Assembly: GCF_029714405.1 (NCBI RefSeq)
Contig: NZ_CP121650.1
Location: forward strand, 3,415,001-3,479,000
Reading direction: 5' to 3'
DNA from: Bradyrhizobium sp. CB82
Lineage (GTDB): Bacteria; Pseudomonadota; Alphaproteobacteria; Rhizobiales; Xanthobacteraceae
DNA length: 64,000 nucleotides
Shown: positions 1-7,895 of the stretch, piece after piece
Numbering within the stretch: the first letter of the stretch is position 1
Layout of the letters: the number at the start of each line of letters is the position of its first letter
Program-made: the position numbers and the translations under genes
The notes under the pieces: model-generated
What the model was told of the DNA's origin: nothing
The model's database searches: none
What the model saw: only the letters and a program-made list of their open reading frames with translations

Positions 1-166
1 CGGCATAGGCGATCAGGAACAGGCCGGTCTCCCGCAGCAGCGCCTCGGGCAGATTGAAGAGGGTTGCGAAGACGCCGGCGCCGAACGTGAGGCCGACGGC
101 CGAGATACCGCTGAAGATCGCGTCGGCGAGCAAGGCGCGGCGCAGGAAGGTGGATGCGAAGATCAT
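1..166 (-). CDS. Integral membrane protein, 3' part outside window
   Basis: Only the N-terminal 55 codons are inside the window; the gene runs off the left edge. The protein begins MIFASTFLRRALLADAIF and continues with long hydrophobic stretches (around residues 10-35 and from 44 on), so at least two membrane segments are likely. A good ribosome binding site (GAAGGAGAAC on the minus strand, 171-180) precedes the ATG at 166 and fixes the start. It lies 34 bp behind the small gene ending at 201 and is probably co-transcribed with it, divergently from the XRE regulator at 533. I cannot assign a function. Confidence 0.7.
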   Translation of the reverse strand, partial: MIFASTFLRRALLADAIFSGISAVGLTFGAGVFATLFNLPEALLRETGLFLIAYA

Positions 167-200
167 GGTCGTTCTCCTTCTGTGGGCTTCGGGGTGAAGA

Positions 201-431
201 TCAGTGCAGGCCGCGCCAGAAGGCGCGAATGATGCGTGCAAGACGGAACGGGCAGAGGCTTTTTCCGACGCTGTGCTCGAACGCCAGCACCTGCGCGACG
301 ACGAAGTCGCCGGTCGAATGCACCAGCGGTTCCGGCATGTTCAGGCTGCGCGCGAGCATGCGGGTTGCAAACTTCAGTGACCAGGGCAGCAGGGTGTCGG
401 CAACGGTCCGATAGAGAAGTAGCGCGATCAT
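201..431 (-). CDS. Small hypothetical protein (76 aa)
   Basis: The protein starts MIALLLYRTVADTLLPWS and ends FWRGLH; it is basic with one moderately hydrophobic N-terminal stretch and no motif I recognise. Two ATGs lie close together. The one at 431 is preferred because CAGGAG sits seven bases upstream, whereas the ATG at 437 would touch that site. It is first in a probable two-gene minus-strand unit with the membrane protein at 1-166, and its promoter would lie between it and the divergent regulator gene, where a palindromic operator candidate is found (481-497). Confidence 0.55.
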   Translation of the reverse strand: MIALLLYRTVADTLLPWSLKFATRMLARSLNMPEPLVHSTGDFVVAQVLAFEHSVGKSLCPFRLARIIRAFWRGLH

Positions 432-480
432 GGTCATCTCCTGTCGTCTGCGAAGATGAGCTGCCCGGCGGAGCAATTCG

Positions 481-497
481 ATTACCTCCGACGTAAT
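481..497. promoter_or_regulatory. Candidate operator: ATTAC-N7-GTAAT palindrome
   Basis: A perfect 5-bp inverted repeat (ATTAC, seven bases, GTAAT) lies between the divergent genes starting at 431 (minus) and 533 (plus). Its place in the middle of a divergent promoter region beside a helix-turn-helix gene suggests autoregulation and control of the facing membrane-protein unit. This is inferred from position and symmetry only. Confidence 0.45.
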
Positions 498-532
498 GGA
501 AGGGACGAAATCCGCGTGCTAGGTTTTCGACC

Positions 533-1354
533 ATGAACGCACACGCATCCGCGGCGCGAGCCGAGCGCGCCCAGCCCATCCATATCGGCGATCACTTGCG
601 CGAATGGCGGCAGCGCCGCCGCATGAGCCAGCTCGATCTCGCGGGCGAAGCGGAAATCTCGGCGCGGCATTTGAGCTTCGTCGAGACCGGCCGCGCGATG
701 CCTTCGCGCGAGATGGTGCTGAAGCTCGCCGAGCGGCTCGATGTTCCCTTGCGCGAACGCAACGTGCTCTTGGTTTCCGCCGGCTACGCGCCGGCCTTTC
801 CGCAGCGTCCGCTGGAGGATCCCGCCTTGAAGTCAGCCCGCCAGGCGATCGACCTCGTACTTAGGGCGCATGAGCCAAACCCGGCACTCGCCTATGACCG
901 GCACTGGAACCTGGTCTCCGCCAACCGCATGGTGGCGCCGCTGCTCGATGGCATCCCGCAGCGGCTGCTCGGCCAGCCCTTCAACGTGCTGCGGCTCGCG
1001 TTCCATCCCGAGGCGCTGGCGCCGCGTACCGTCAACCTCGCTGAATGGTGCGGGCATCTGCTCGAGCGGCTGCACCGGCAATGCGAGGCGACCGCCGATC
1101 CTGAATTGATCAAGCTCTACAACGATCTGAAGAGCTATCCGATTCCGGCACGCACCACGCCGCTCTCGGGCGACAGCGTCGCGATCCCCTTCAAGCTGCG
1201 CCATGAGGGCGAGATACTAAGTTTCTTCTCCACCACCATGGTGTTCGGCACGCCCGTCGATATCACGCTGTCGGAGCTGGCGCTGGAGACGTTCTTCCCG
1301 GCGGATGAGCGCACGGCAGAGCGGCTGAAGCAGATGGCGGCCAAAATGGGCTAG
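533..1354 (+). CDS. XRE-family regulator with MmyB-like ligand domain
   Basis: A 273-residue transcription factor. Residues ~18-80 form a Cro/C1-type helix-turn-helix (LREWRQRRRMSQLDLAGEA, then ISARHLSFVETGRAMPSREM). The rest matches the MmyB-like ligand-binding domain in layout, with the typical run from YDRHWNLVSANRMV through WCGHLLERL to a C-terminal segment ending in LALETFFPADE. Members of this family usually bind a small hydrophobic ligand and control a divergent gene. Here the divergent neighbours encode small membrane proteins, with a palindrome in the shared promoter region. The ligand and regulon cannot be read from the sequence. Confidence 0.9.
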   Translation: MNAHASAARAERAQPIHIGDHLREWRQRRRMSQLDLAGEAEISARHLSFVETGRAMPSREMVLKLAERLDVPLRERNVLLVSAGYAPAFPQRPLEDPALKSARQAIDLVLRAHEPNPALAYDRHWNLVSANRMVAPLLDGIPQRLLGQPFNVLRLAFHPEALAPRTVNLAEWCGHLLERLHRQCEATADPELIKLYNDLKSYPIPARTTPLSGDSVAIPFKLRHEGEILSFFSTTMVFGTPVDITLSELALETFFPADERTAERLKQMAAKMG

Positions 1355-1422
1355 CGCCCTTGCCTCGGGGCGCGTTCAGCTTATCTTCCGGCGGAACCAA
1401 AAGTCCGCCGAAGGAGATTGCC

Positions 1423-2103
1423 ATGAGCTCACCTAACATGAGCACGCTGAAGCCACTTCAGATCGACGTGGTCTCCGACGTGGTGTGCCCCTGGTGCTAT
1501 ATCGGCAAGCGCCGGATCGAGAATGCGCTGGCGCTGGTGCCGGACGTGCCGGTCGAGCTCAACTTCCGCCCGTTCTTCCTCAATCCCTGGGTGCCCCGCG
1601 AGGGCATCAGCCGCGAGGCGTATCTGACCAAGAAATTCGGCTCGGTCGAGGCCTATAAGGGCATCGCCGGCCGCGTCGTCGCGGCCGCGAGCGAGGAGGG
1701 CCTCACCTATCGGCCCGATCTCGTGCAGCGCCAGCCCAACACCATCGACTGCCACCGCCTGATCCACTGGGCGGAGGCTGCCGGCAAGGCGCCTGAGATG
1801 AAGCAGCGGCTGATGGAGCTCTATTTCCGCGACGGCGGCGATCTCACCGATGTGAACGTGCTGGTGCAGGCGGCGGCCGATGTCGGGCTCAGTGCGGACG
1901 ACGTGCGACGACGGCTCGCCTCCGACGAGGACGTCGCCCTGATCTCGGCCCAGGCGCAGGACGCTGCCGAGAAAGGCATTTCGGGCGTGCCGACCTATGT
2001 CTTCGCGCAGAAATACGCCGTCTCCGGCGCCCAGGATCCGAACCTGCTCGCCCGCGCCATCCGCCAGGTGTCGGAGGAGATCAACGCGCAGGCAGCGGAG
2101 TAG
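1423..2103 (+). CDS. DsbA-family oxidoreductase (FrnE-like)
   Basis: A 226-residue thioredoxin-fold protein of the DsbA/FrnE (2-hydroxychromene-2-carboxylate isomerase-like) group. The CPWC active site is at residues 22-25 (SDVVCPWCYIGKRR), and the cis-proline loop is GISGVPTYVF near residue 185. There is no signal peptide, so the enzyme should act in the cytoplasm on thiol/disulfide exchange, as FrnE proteins do. The start at 1423 is chosen for AAGGAG eight bases upstream; a longer frame begins at 1360 but lacks such a site. It follows the XRE regulator by 68 bp on the same strand and may be read with it. The substrate is unknown. Confidence 0.88.
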   Translation: MSSPNMSTLKPLQIDVVSDVVCPWCYIGKRRIENALALVPDVPVELNFRPFFLNPWVPREGISREAYLTKKFGSVEAYKGIAGRVVAAASEEGLTYRPDLVQRQPNTIDCHRLIHWAEAAGKAPEMKQRLMELYFRDGGDLTDVNVLVQAAADVGLSADDVRRRLASDEDVALISAQAQDAAEKGISGVPTYVFAQKYAVSGAQDPNLLARAIRQVSEEINAQAAE

Positions 2104-2108
2104 TCGTT

Positions 2109-3299
2109 CTACTTGCGGAGCAAGTGAAGCGCTGCCCGTGCGGCGTCCAGCGCCGCGGTGCGCGCGACCAGTGCCGCTTTGATCAGCGCCACCACCGGAT
2201 CATTCCGCCGCAGCGGAATCAGCACATCGCCGATTGCAAAGCGGCCGCGCCAGACCGGATTGATCATCGGGTGGTCGGCGCTTGCCGTGGAATCGGCGCT
2301 TGCGATGGCTGGATCGGCACAGAGATGACGGGTCAGGTCGAGCGTGAGCTGCATGCCCGGCGAATATTTCGTAAAACGCTCGTCGATCCCCAGCTTGAAG
2401 AAGAAGGCGCGGTCGCGGTGGCGCAGCACGAGGCCGGCGGCAACCGGCGTTGTCCCGGCGCGCAGGTTGATGATCTCGCATTGGCCGGTTTCGGCGAGCG
2501 CGGGCGCGGCGCGGCGAATGAAGGTGGCATCGCCTGCGTGCTGGATCAGGGCAGTGCCGCGCTTGCCTTTCCAGCCGCTCGCCTCGAGCTGCAGGAACGC
2601 TTCGAGCGCTGCTTTGACCGTGTCAGGCGTGCGAGCGACGTCGAACATGACCGGACCATGCTCTTCGAGCCGGTGCCGCTGGCGCCGAAGCTCCTTGAGC
2701 TTCTTCGCCCCAAGTGCCGCGCGCAGCAGCGTATCGCCATCCTGCGTCGCATCGAGACTGGCGCGCATGTACGAGCTCAGCACGCTCGGCTTCAAACCGT
2801 TGCTGGTCAAGATCGCAGCCAGCGACCTCATCGCCGCACCATCGAGCGCGACGTCGCGCAGGATCAAGGCGTGGGCGCCGGCTTCCCGCGCCTGATCGAG
2901 CAGGCGCGCTGCGGCTTCGCTAGCGGTGTCACGATCAAGCAATGGACTGCACAGCGTGCCGTAGGGATGCGCGCTCGCCAGCGCGGGGAGAGGGATTTTC
3001 AAGGCGCGCCATAGCGAGACGACCGGCATCAGCCCGATCAGTTGCGTCGACGTATCGACCGCGCATAGCGCCATTGCGCCGGTGCGGCCCCGGGCGGTCG
3101 CGCTGACGGCGAGCTCCCAGGGCGGCAGATAATAGCCGTTCGGCTCGATCGCCCGCGCGCTGAGAGCCTGCCATTGCCTGAGGTCAACTGACACGAGCGG
3201 GACGAGCGGTGCGGTATCGGAGAGGTTGCGGGCGCGCGGAGGCGTGGCATCGCTTGCCGATGCGCCCTTGATCGCAGCTCGATGTGCGATATCGACCAC
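2109..3299 (-). CDS. GNAT-fold protein of the CelD/BioF2 acetyltransferase family
   Basis: A 396-residue cytoplasmic protein of the Acetyltransf_6 (FemAB/BioF2-like) family, often labelled cellulose biosynthesis protein CelD in rhizobia. The C-terminal GNAT-like core is recognisable from residues ~205-340: a basic KKLKELRRQRHRLEE segment, then LQLEASGWKGKRGTAL, then LRAGTTPVAAGLVLRHRDR and FFFKLGIDERFTKYSPG. Such proteins transfer acyl or aminoacyl groups during polysaccharide or envelope assembly, but the acceptor is unknown here. The start appears to be GTG at 3299 with GAGGAA upstream. The gene converges on the FrnE-like gene with five bases between stops. Confidence 0.8.
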   Translation of the reverse strand: MVDIAHRAAIKGASASDATPPRARNLSDTAPLVPLVSVDLRQWQALSARAIEPNGYYLPPWELAVSATARGRTGAMALCAVDTSTQLIGLMPVVSLWRALKIPLPALASAHPYGTLCSPLLDRDTASEAAARLLDQAREAGAHALILRDVALDGAAMRSLAAILTSNGLKPSVLSSYMRASLDATQDGDTLLRAALGAKKLKELRRQRHRLEEHGPVMFDVARTPDTVKAALEAFLQLEASGWKGKRGTALIQHAGDATFIRRAAPALAETGQCEIINLRAGTTPVAAGLVLRHRDRAFFFKLGIDERFTKYSPGMQLTLDLTRHLCADPAIASADSTASADHPMINPVWRGRFAIGDVLIPLRRNDPVVALIKAALVARTAALDAARAALHLLRK

Positions 3300-3766
3300 G
3301 TCCCGCCGTTCCTCGTCGACGCCGGCCGCGCCGAAGCCCGGACCGCGTCAGCTCATGCTTTAGCGCAAAGATTGGAAGATACCGTTGGCGCGAGCCGCCA
3401 ATTCGAACGGTAGTGTTAACGATCCGTTGACCATCCGGCGCAGTCCGCCGGATGTCGCCTCGTTACTGGTCGGCCGGCACAAAATGGTCGCGCGTGCTTG
3501 CGCTTTCGCCATTGGCGCGATCCGTGATCCTGATCTCGATACCCACCGCCGTCTGCGGAACGCGGACCGGATCGACCTGCACCGACATCCTGACTTCGCG
3601 GGTCTGGTCCTGTCCGACCTCGACGGCCAGCTTGCATGGTGGCGGTGAGAATGCCGATCCAGAGATAGGCGATGAAGGGTGCCTGGAACGTGGCGAGATC
3701 TTCACCAGCGTCGGCGCATCGGCGAAATAGAGCACCCAGGCGCTGCCGGTCCACCTGGCGATCATG
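3300..3766. other. Intergenic stretch without a credible gene
   Basis: Several short overlapping frames are open on both strands here, but none has a ribosome binding site or recognisable family. On the minus strand two frames could be joined by a frameshift near 3640 (PFIAYLWIGILTATM followed by KLAVEVGQDQTREV), so this may be the decayed body of an older gene. It adjoins a clear carboxymuconolactone decarboxylase fragment, which supports a picture of local gene decay. Confidence 0.4.
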
Positions 3767-3894
3767 ATCTCGCGCAGGCCGCGACGCGGGATGGCGCGCT
3801 CGACAAGAAAACCAAGGAGCTGATTGCGCTCGCGCTCGGCGTTGCCGCGCATTGTGACGGCTGTATCGGCTTTCACACCGAGGCGCCTCGCGCC
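3767..3894 (+). pseudogene. Fragment of an AhpD/carboxymuconolactone decarboxylase-like gene
   Basis: This frame carries the diagnostic core of the CMD/AhpD family: DGALDKKTKELIALALGV, then AAHCDGCIGFHTEA, which includes the CxxC...FH active-site motif. The similarity begins and ends abruptly: no start codon or binding site precedes it, and the sequence after HTEA does not continue the family's helical pattern. About 40 codons of a protein normally over 100 residues long remain, so I call it a remnant. Confidence 0.7.
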
Positions 3895-3933
3895 AGCAGC
3901 AGACGGTTGCTGCCTGAGACCGTTTTACGAGAG

Positions 3934-3965
3934 GGGGACCGCACGGCCATCGCCATGCGGTCCCC
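3934..3965 (-). terminator. Hairpin downstream of the secreted protein gene
   Basis: A perfect 10-bp stem (GGGGACCGCA with TGCGGTCCCC) encloses a 12-base loop, 22 bases beyond the stop codon of the minus-strand gene at 3988-4314. The downstream minus-strand sequence is only weakly T-rich, so termination is likely but not certain. Confidence 0.6.
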
Positions 3966-3987
3966 TCGATCTCCAGGCTGGATGGAA

Positions 3988-4314
3988 CTACCAGCGATCG
4001 TCGCCGACACCCACGCCGACACTGACGCCCGGCGCGCGAATGCCGACGCCCGCGCGCGGTTCGTCCCAGTCGCGATAGGTGCGTCGCTCATAGTAACGGT
4101 CGCGCGGCATGTAGCCGTAGGAATCGCGGACGATCACGCGCGCGCCGTTATGGGTGCGCCAGCAGCGGCCGGCGTCGTCGCAGACGAGGCGCACCTGCTG
4201 CACGAGATCGGGATTGGTGTATTCGCTGGTCGTGTAGATATCGGCAGCCTTCGCGGCTCCCGTCGCGGCCAGGGCCCCGACGCCCGCCAGCAGTCCAATC
4301 ATCGTTGTCCGCAT
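3988..4314 (-). CDS. Small secreted protein with signal peptide (108 aa)
   Basis: The protein starts MRTTMIGLLAGVGALAATG and has a signal peptide cleaved near AAKA/ADIY, giving a periplasmic or exported mature part of about 85 residues. That part contains VCDDAGRCWRTHNGARV, with two cysteines able to pair, then an Arg/Tyr-rich segment and a Gly/Val-rich tail. GGAGGAGACTG directly before the ATG at 4314 supports this start over the longer frame. Similar short proteins are common in Bradyrhizobium-type genomes, but I know no function for them. Confidence 0.75.
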   Translation of the reverse strand: MRTTMIGLLAGVGALAATGAAKAADIYTTSEYTNPDLVQQVRLVCDDAGRCWRTHNGARVIVRDSYGYMPRDRYYERRTYRDWDEPRAGVGIRAPGVSVGVGVGDDRW

Positions 4315-4457
4315 CAGTCTCCTCCGTGGCAACTGCCCTCGGGGTGACAAGAATGGGGGCGCGCATTCGTTCCGGGGGCCTTTGCGGGTTTTTCCCCTGA
4401 ACATGACTGATGTTCCCGGGAACTCCTCTTGTCCGGGCGGAAGACGGGCCGTTCCCC

Positions 4458-4862
4458 CTAAATCGGCTCATAGGTTTCGGATCCGCAGATGTCGTCGGCT
4501 TCTGCGCGGCGCCGGTCGACGACCTTGTCGGCGCTGATGGTCACGATGTAGGTCTGGGTGCCGAGCGCGGTGCCGGTTGCCGATGTGAGCTGCGCGCGCA
4601 CGCAGGACGTCCACCCCAGCCCGCGGACCTCGTGATGGGGCGGGGCGACCTGCACCTCGCGCGGATATGACGCCGCCGTGAAAACAACCTCCAGCTGCTC
4701 GCGAACGATCTTCTTGACGTCGGGCGGGGGTTCGGGAGGTGGCCGCTCGGCGTCTTTCATGCGCATGAACTCGGGCACCGGCGCGCGGCTGTCAGCAAAG
4801 CCGCACGCGCCGAGCGCCAGCGCGCCAGCGAGCAGTGCCGCATGAGCAATGATTCGTAGCAT
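4458..4862 (-). CDS. Putative lipoprotein (134 aa)
   Basis: The start at 4862 gives MLRIIAHAALLAGALALGAC, a lipoprotein signal with the lipobox LGAC, so the mature protein should be lipid-anchored in the envelope at Cys20. The mature part has a proline-rich linker (ERPPPEPPPDVKK) and then a folded region with cysteines at WTSCVRAQL and DDICGSE. A longer frame beginning at 4889 would bury the signal peptide and is not preferred. It is on the same strand as the secreted protein at 3988-4314, 143 bp away. Function unknown. Confidence 0.75.
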   Translation of the reverse strand: MLRIIAHAALLAGALALGACGFADSRAPVPEFMRMKDAERPPPEPPPDVKKIVREQLEVVFTAASYPREVQVAPPHHEVRGLGWTSCVRAQLTSATGTALGTQTYIVTISADKVVDRRRAEADDICGSETYEPI

Positions 4863-5007
4863 CCGTGAAGATCCCCTGCGCAACCACAAATAGGTGCGAA
4901 CGCGGCCGATCGAAGTCCCTACCGATCAATATTTGCTGAGCGGGAGCGGGGATTTGCCAATAAGGCAATGCAGGTTAGGCTGATACGCCAGGTGGGGGGA
5001 TTGACGC

Positions 5008-5238
5008 ATGAGGATTGTTGTCGTCGCGGTGACAGTGCTCGCGGTCGTTGCCGCGCCTGCGCAGGCCCAAATGGGCGGCCGACGCCACGGCAATGACGGT
5101 CCCAAGACCGAGAAGAAGGCCCCCGAGGTTGACGAGAAGGCGTACAAGGCCGCCCTCGAGCGCATTCCTGATCCCAAGGAGAAATACGACCCGTGGGGCG
5201 GCGCGCGCCAGTCCGAGCCCGCCAGGAAGCCGAAATAG
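5008..5238 (+). CDS. Small secreted protein with DPWGG motif (paralogue 1)
   Basis: A 76-residue protein: signal peptide MRIVVVAVTVLAVVAAPAQA, then a charged, Lys/Glu-rich helix and the segment ALERIPDPKEKYDPWGGAR. The same pattern recurs in the protein at 8714-9004 (TLKKIPDAKAANDPWGGMR), so the two are paralogues. The gene ends 16 bp before the PQQ-type dehydrogenase and is probably co-transcribed with it, suggesting a periplasmic location or partner. The biochemical role is unknown. Confidence 0.75.
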   Translation: MRIVVVAVTVLAVVAAPAQAQMGGRRHGNDGPKTEKKAPEVDEKAYKAALERIPDPKEKYDPWGGARQSEPARKPK

Positions 5239-5254
5239 TGCCGGACCTGCGCCT

Positions 5255-7306
5255 ATGATCCGCCTGCGCCGACCAGGCGGCTTGCTCGCCATCCTGATGC
5301 TCGCGACTGCACCGGCGTTCGGTTCGGATGCCGGCTGGAACGCGGGCTGGAGTTCTTGGGGCGGCGATCCCGGCGGTCTAAAGTTCTCGACGCTGAACGA
5401 GATCACGCCCGACAATGTCGGCAATCTCGTTCGCGCCTTCGAATATCACACCGGCGATCTCGTCACGCGTCCGCCCGAGGTGATGAAGCGCACGAAATTC
5501 GAAGCGACGCCGCTGTTCGTCGAGGACAGCCTGATCTTCTGCTCGCCCTTCAACGAGGTGATCGCGCTCGATCCCGGTACGGGTGCCGAGAAGTGGCGCT
5601 ACAATCCGAAAATCAGCACCGACTATCGCCCCGCAAACCGCTTCGTCTGCCGCGGCGTCAGCTATTGGGTCGATGACCAGGCGCCGGCGGATGCTTCGTG
5701 CCGCGCCCGCATCTTCACGGGCACCAACGATGCCCGCCTGATCGCGCTCGACGCGAAGACCGGAATTCCCTGTGCCGGTTTCGGTGACAAGGGCGAGGTC
5801 AGAATCGACGTCGGCATGAAGCTGGAATGGCCCGGCGAATTCCAGATCACCTCGCCGCCCGCGGTCGGGCGCGGCGTCGTCGTGGTGGGTTCTGCGATCG
5901 GCGACAACCGGCGCGTCAACGCGCCGGCGGGCACTGTGCGCGCCTTCGACGCGCGCAGCGGCCAGCCGCGCTGGAGCTTTGAGCCTCTGAAGCGTGACCG
6001 CATCGAGGCCGGTCACGCCAATGTCTGGGCACCGATGTCGGTGGACGAGGCACGCGGACTGGTGTTCTTGCCGACGACTTCGCCCTCGCCGGATTTCTGG
6101 GGCGGCAAACGTCCCGGCAACAACGAGCACGCCAATTCGGTCGTCGCTCTGCGCATCGAGACCGGCGAGCTCGCATGGTCGTTCCAGATCGTGCATCATG
6201 ATCTCTGGGATTACGATCTGCCGGCGCAGCCGACGCTCGCGCGCATCGATACCGGCGAAGGTCAGCGCGACGTCGTGATCCAGCCGACGAAGCACGGGTT
6301 CGTCTTCGTGCTCGACCGCGACAACGGCGAGCCGGTGTGGCCGGTCGAGGAGCGCAGCGTTCCGCAAAGCGCGGCCGAGGGCGAAAAACTGTCGCCGACG
6401 CAGCCGTTCCCGACCCATGTGCCGGCGCTGACGCAGCAGACGATCTCGGCGGACGATACTTTCTCGCTGATCCCCGGCATGGGCTCCGCCTGCAAACAGC
6501 AGTTCGCAACGGCACACAATGAGGGCCTGTTCACGCCGCCCTCGACGCAAGGTACGCTGGAGTTTCCGTTCACCGGCGGCGGCGTGAACTGGGGCAGCGC
6601 GGCGTTCGATCCAGTCAACCAGATCCTCTATGCCAACACCAGCCGGGTTGCGCACCTCATCAAGCTGATCCCGCGTGCGGATGCGGCCGGCTTCAACCCG
6701 CCGCCGGGCCATGATTTCGGCCAGCAGAATGGCGCGCCTTTTGCGATGTCGCGTTCAGTGGTGATGTCCCCGATGGGGCTGATCTGCGTCAAGCCGCCAT
6801 GGGGCGAGATGGTCGCGGTCGACCTCAAGGCCGGCAAGATCCTCTGGCGCTCCACGGTCGGCACCACCGAGGATCTCGCGCCGCTCGGCCTGCCGTTTCC
6901 GTGGGGCACGCCGCTCGTCAATGGCGTCGCGATCACTGCGGGCGGTCTCGTCTTCACCGGCGCGATGGATGCTTATCTGCGCGCCTTCGATGCGCGCAGC
7001 GGACGCGAGCTGTGGCAGGGCCGGCTGCCTGTGCCCGGCGTTGCCAATCCCATGACTTATCTCTGGAAGGGCGAGCAATATGTCGCGATCGGCGCCGGCG
7101 GCCACTCGGAGGGCGGCACGTCGATCGGCGATAGCGTGGTCGCGTTCCGCCTGGCGCCGGCAGGGGAATCGCCCTCGTTGTTGTCGCGCACGCTCGATCG
7201 TCCCGGCGGCCGGTTCTGGGCTGCGGTCGCCGTGCTTGTGCTCGTGACGATCGCGCTCGTCATCGCCGGCTTCCGCTGGCGCGTGAGTCGCCGCAGGACG
7301 GTCTAG
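5255..7306 (+). CDS. PQQ-dependent dehydrogenase with C-terminal membrane anchor
   Basis: A 683-residue quinoprotein dehydrogenase of the glucose/quinate dehydrogenase-like group. A signal peptide (LLAILMLATAPAFG) exports it to the periplasm. It then shows the beta-propeller repeats of the family: WSSWGGDPGGLKFS, QITSPPAVG, VWAPMSVDEARGLVFLP, VHHDLWDYDLPAQP, and near the end LGLPFPWGTPLVNG followed by GEQYVAIGAGGHS. These proteins oxidise sugars or alcohols and pass electrons to ubiquinone. A single hydrophobic helix (WAAVAVLVLVTIALVIAGF) followed by RWRVSRRRTV closes the protein, an anchor position unlike the N-terminal five-helix domain of classical Gcd. No cytochrome c CxxCH motif is present. 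The start at 5255 is chosen because it begins the signal peptide. Confidence 0.88.
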   Translation: MIRLRRPGGLLAILMLATAPAFGSDAGWNAGWSSWGGDPGGLKFSTLNEITPDNVGNLVRAFEYHTGDLVTRPPEVMKRTKFEATPLFVEDSLIFCSPFNEVIALDPGTGAEKWRYNPKISTDYRPANRFVCRGVSYWVDDQAPADASCRARIFTGTNDARLIALDAKTGIPCAGFGDKGEVRIDVGMKLEWPGEFQITSPPAVGRGVVVVGSAIGDNRRVNAPAGTVRAFDARSGQPRWSFEPLKRDRIEAGHANVWAPMSVDEARGLVFLPTTSPSPDFWGGKRPGNNEHANSVVALRIETGELAWSFQIVHHDLWDYDLPAQPTLARIDTGEGQRDVVIQPTKHGFVFVLDRDNGEPVWPVEERSVPQSAAEGEKLSPTQPFPTHVPALTQQTISADDTFSLIPGMGSACKQQFATAHNEGLFTPPSTQGTLEFPFTGGGVNWGSAAFDPVNQILYANTSRVAHLIKLIPRADAAGFNPPPGHDFGQQNGAPFAMSRSVVMSPMGLICVKPPWGEMVAVDLKAGKILWRSTVGTTEDLAPLGLPFPWGTPLVNGVAITAGGLVFTGAMDAYLRAFDARSGRELWQGRLPVPGVANPMTYLWKGEQYVAIGAGGHSEGGTSIGDSVVAFRLAPAGESPSLLSRTLDRPGGRFWAAVAVLVLVTIALVIAGFRWRVSRRRTV

Positions 7307-7356
7307 TCGCCTGGCAAAAGGCGCATCTTTGCGAACCGCGGTTCACAGCCTGTGCG

Positions 7357-7599
7357 TTACTGTTCGAAGGCAAGACCGAGGCGTTTGTCGTTGCGCCACA
7401 CGGTGCGGCACTTGCGCACGAACTGATCGCTGGAGATCGACAGGGTGAACGACGGCGGTAGCAAAACGCGGCCGTCGAGGTCGATTGCAGCGCCTCCGCT
7501 CGACAAATTGCGAACCATGCAGGCAACGCCGCGGCTTTCAAACGAGATCGTCGCACCCTTGAAAACCCGATGTCGCTGCGCTGCACGCTTCTCGATCAT
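7357..7599 (-). CDS. PilZ-domain protein (80 aa)
   Basis: A single-domain PilZ protein. The N-terminal KRAAQRHRVFKGA carries the arginine motif of c-di-GMP binding (RxxxR), and residues ~33-40 (NLSSGGAAID) give the second motif in the form NxSxxG. The remainder fits the PilZ barrel (RTVWRNDKRLGLAFEQ). It is expected to sense c-di-GMP in the cytoplasm; the target is unknown. No obvious ribosome binding site precedes the ATG, and the region upstream is unusually A+T-rich (7600-7690), which probably holds the promoter. A second PilZ gene lies at 9571. Confidence 0.85.
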   Translation of the reverse strand: MIEKRAAQRHRVFKGATISFESRGVACMVRNLSSGGAAIDLDGRVLLPPSFTLSISSDQFVRKCRTVWRNDKRLGLAFEQ

Positions 7600-7754
7600 G
7601 TTCGTTAATCCAAAAAACTCAGAGTACGTAAATTACGGCACAGAAATTACATCGAACTAAATTCAATATACGTCGTACTTGCGGGGCGCTTCATACTTCG
7701 TTTACGACAGTGCGCGGCGGGCGCGTGCGCTTCCCGCGGCCTCGCAAGGAGGCT

Positions 7755-7872
7755 GATCAATTATGGCGCGGCCGCGTTAGCGCAAGGTGCGAACGGTTTC
7801 CCCTCGCGACAAAATGCGGAACGCGTTTGCGCGGAGATGATGCTCAAAGAACCAACCCAAAGTGCGATGACG
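7755..7872 (-). repeat. Dispersed palindromic repeat, copy A (inverted)
   Basis: Read on the minus strand this matches the repeat found at 9931, 12315 and 42856, including the segments TCATCGCACTTTGG, ATCTCCGCGCAAACGCGTTC and GTCGCGAGGGGAAACCG, followed by TTGCGCTAACGCGGCC as in the copy at 39054. The left hairpin arm has decayed. It fills most of the intergenic space before the thioesterase gene; I see no gene in 7600-7895. Confidence 0.7.
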
Positions 7873-7895
7873 AGTCATCCCGACCTCATTGCGCT

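Noticed and set aside
3463..3876. 137-codon minus-strand frame opposite the CMD fragment
   Set aside because: Partly antisense to the CMD remnant, no binding site and no family; at most debris of an older gene.
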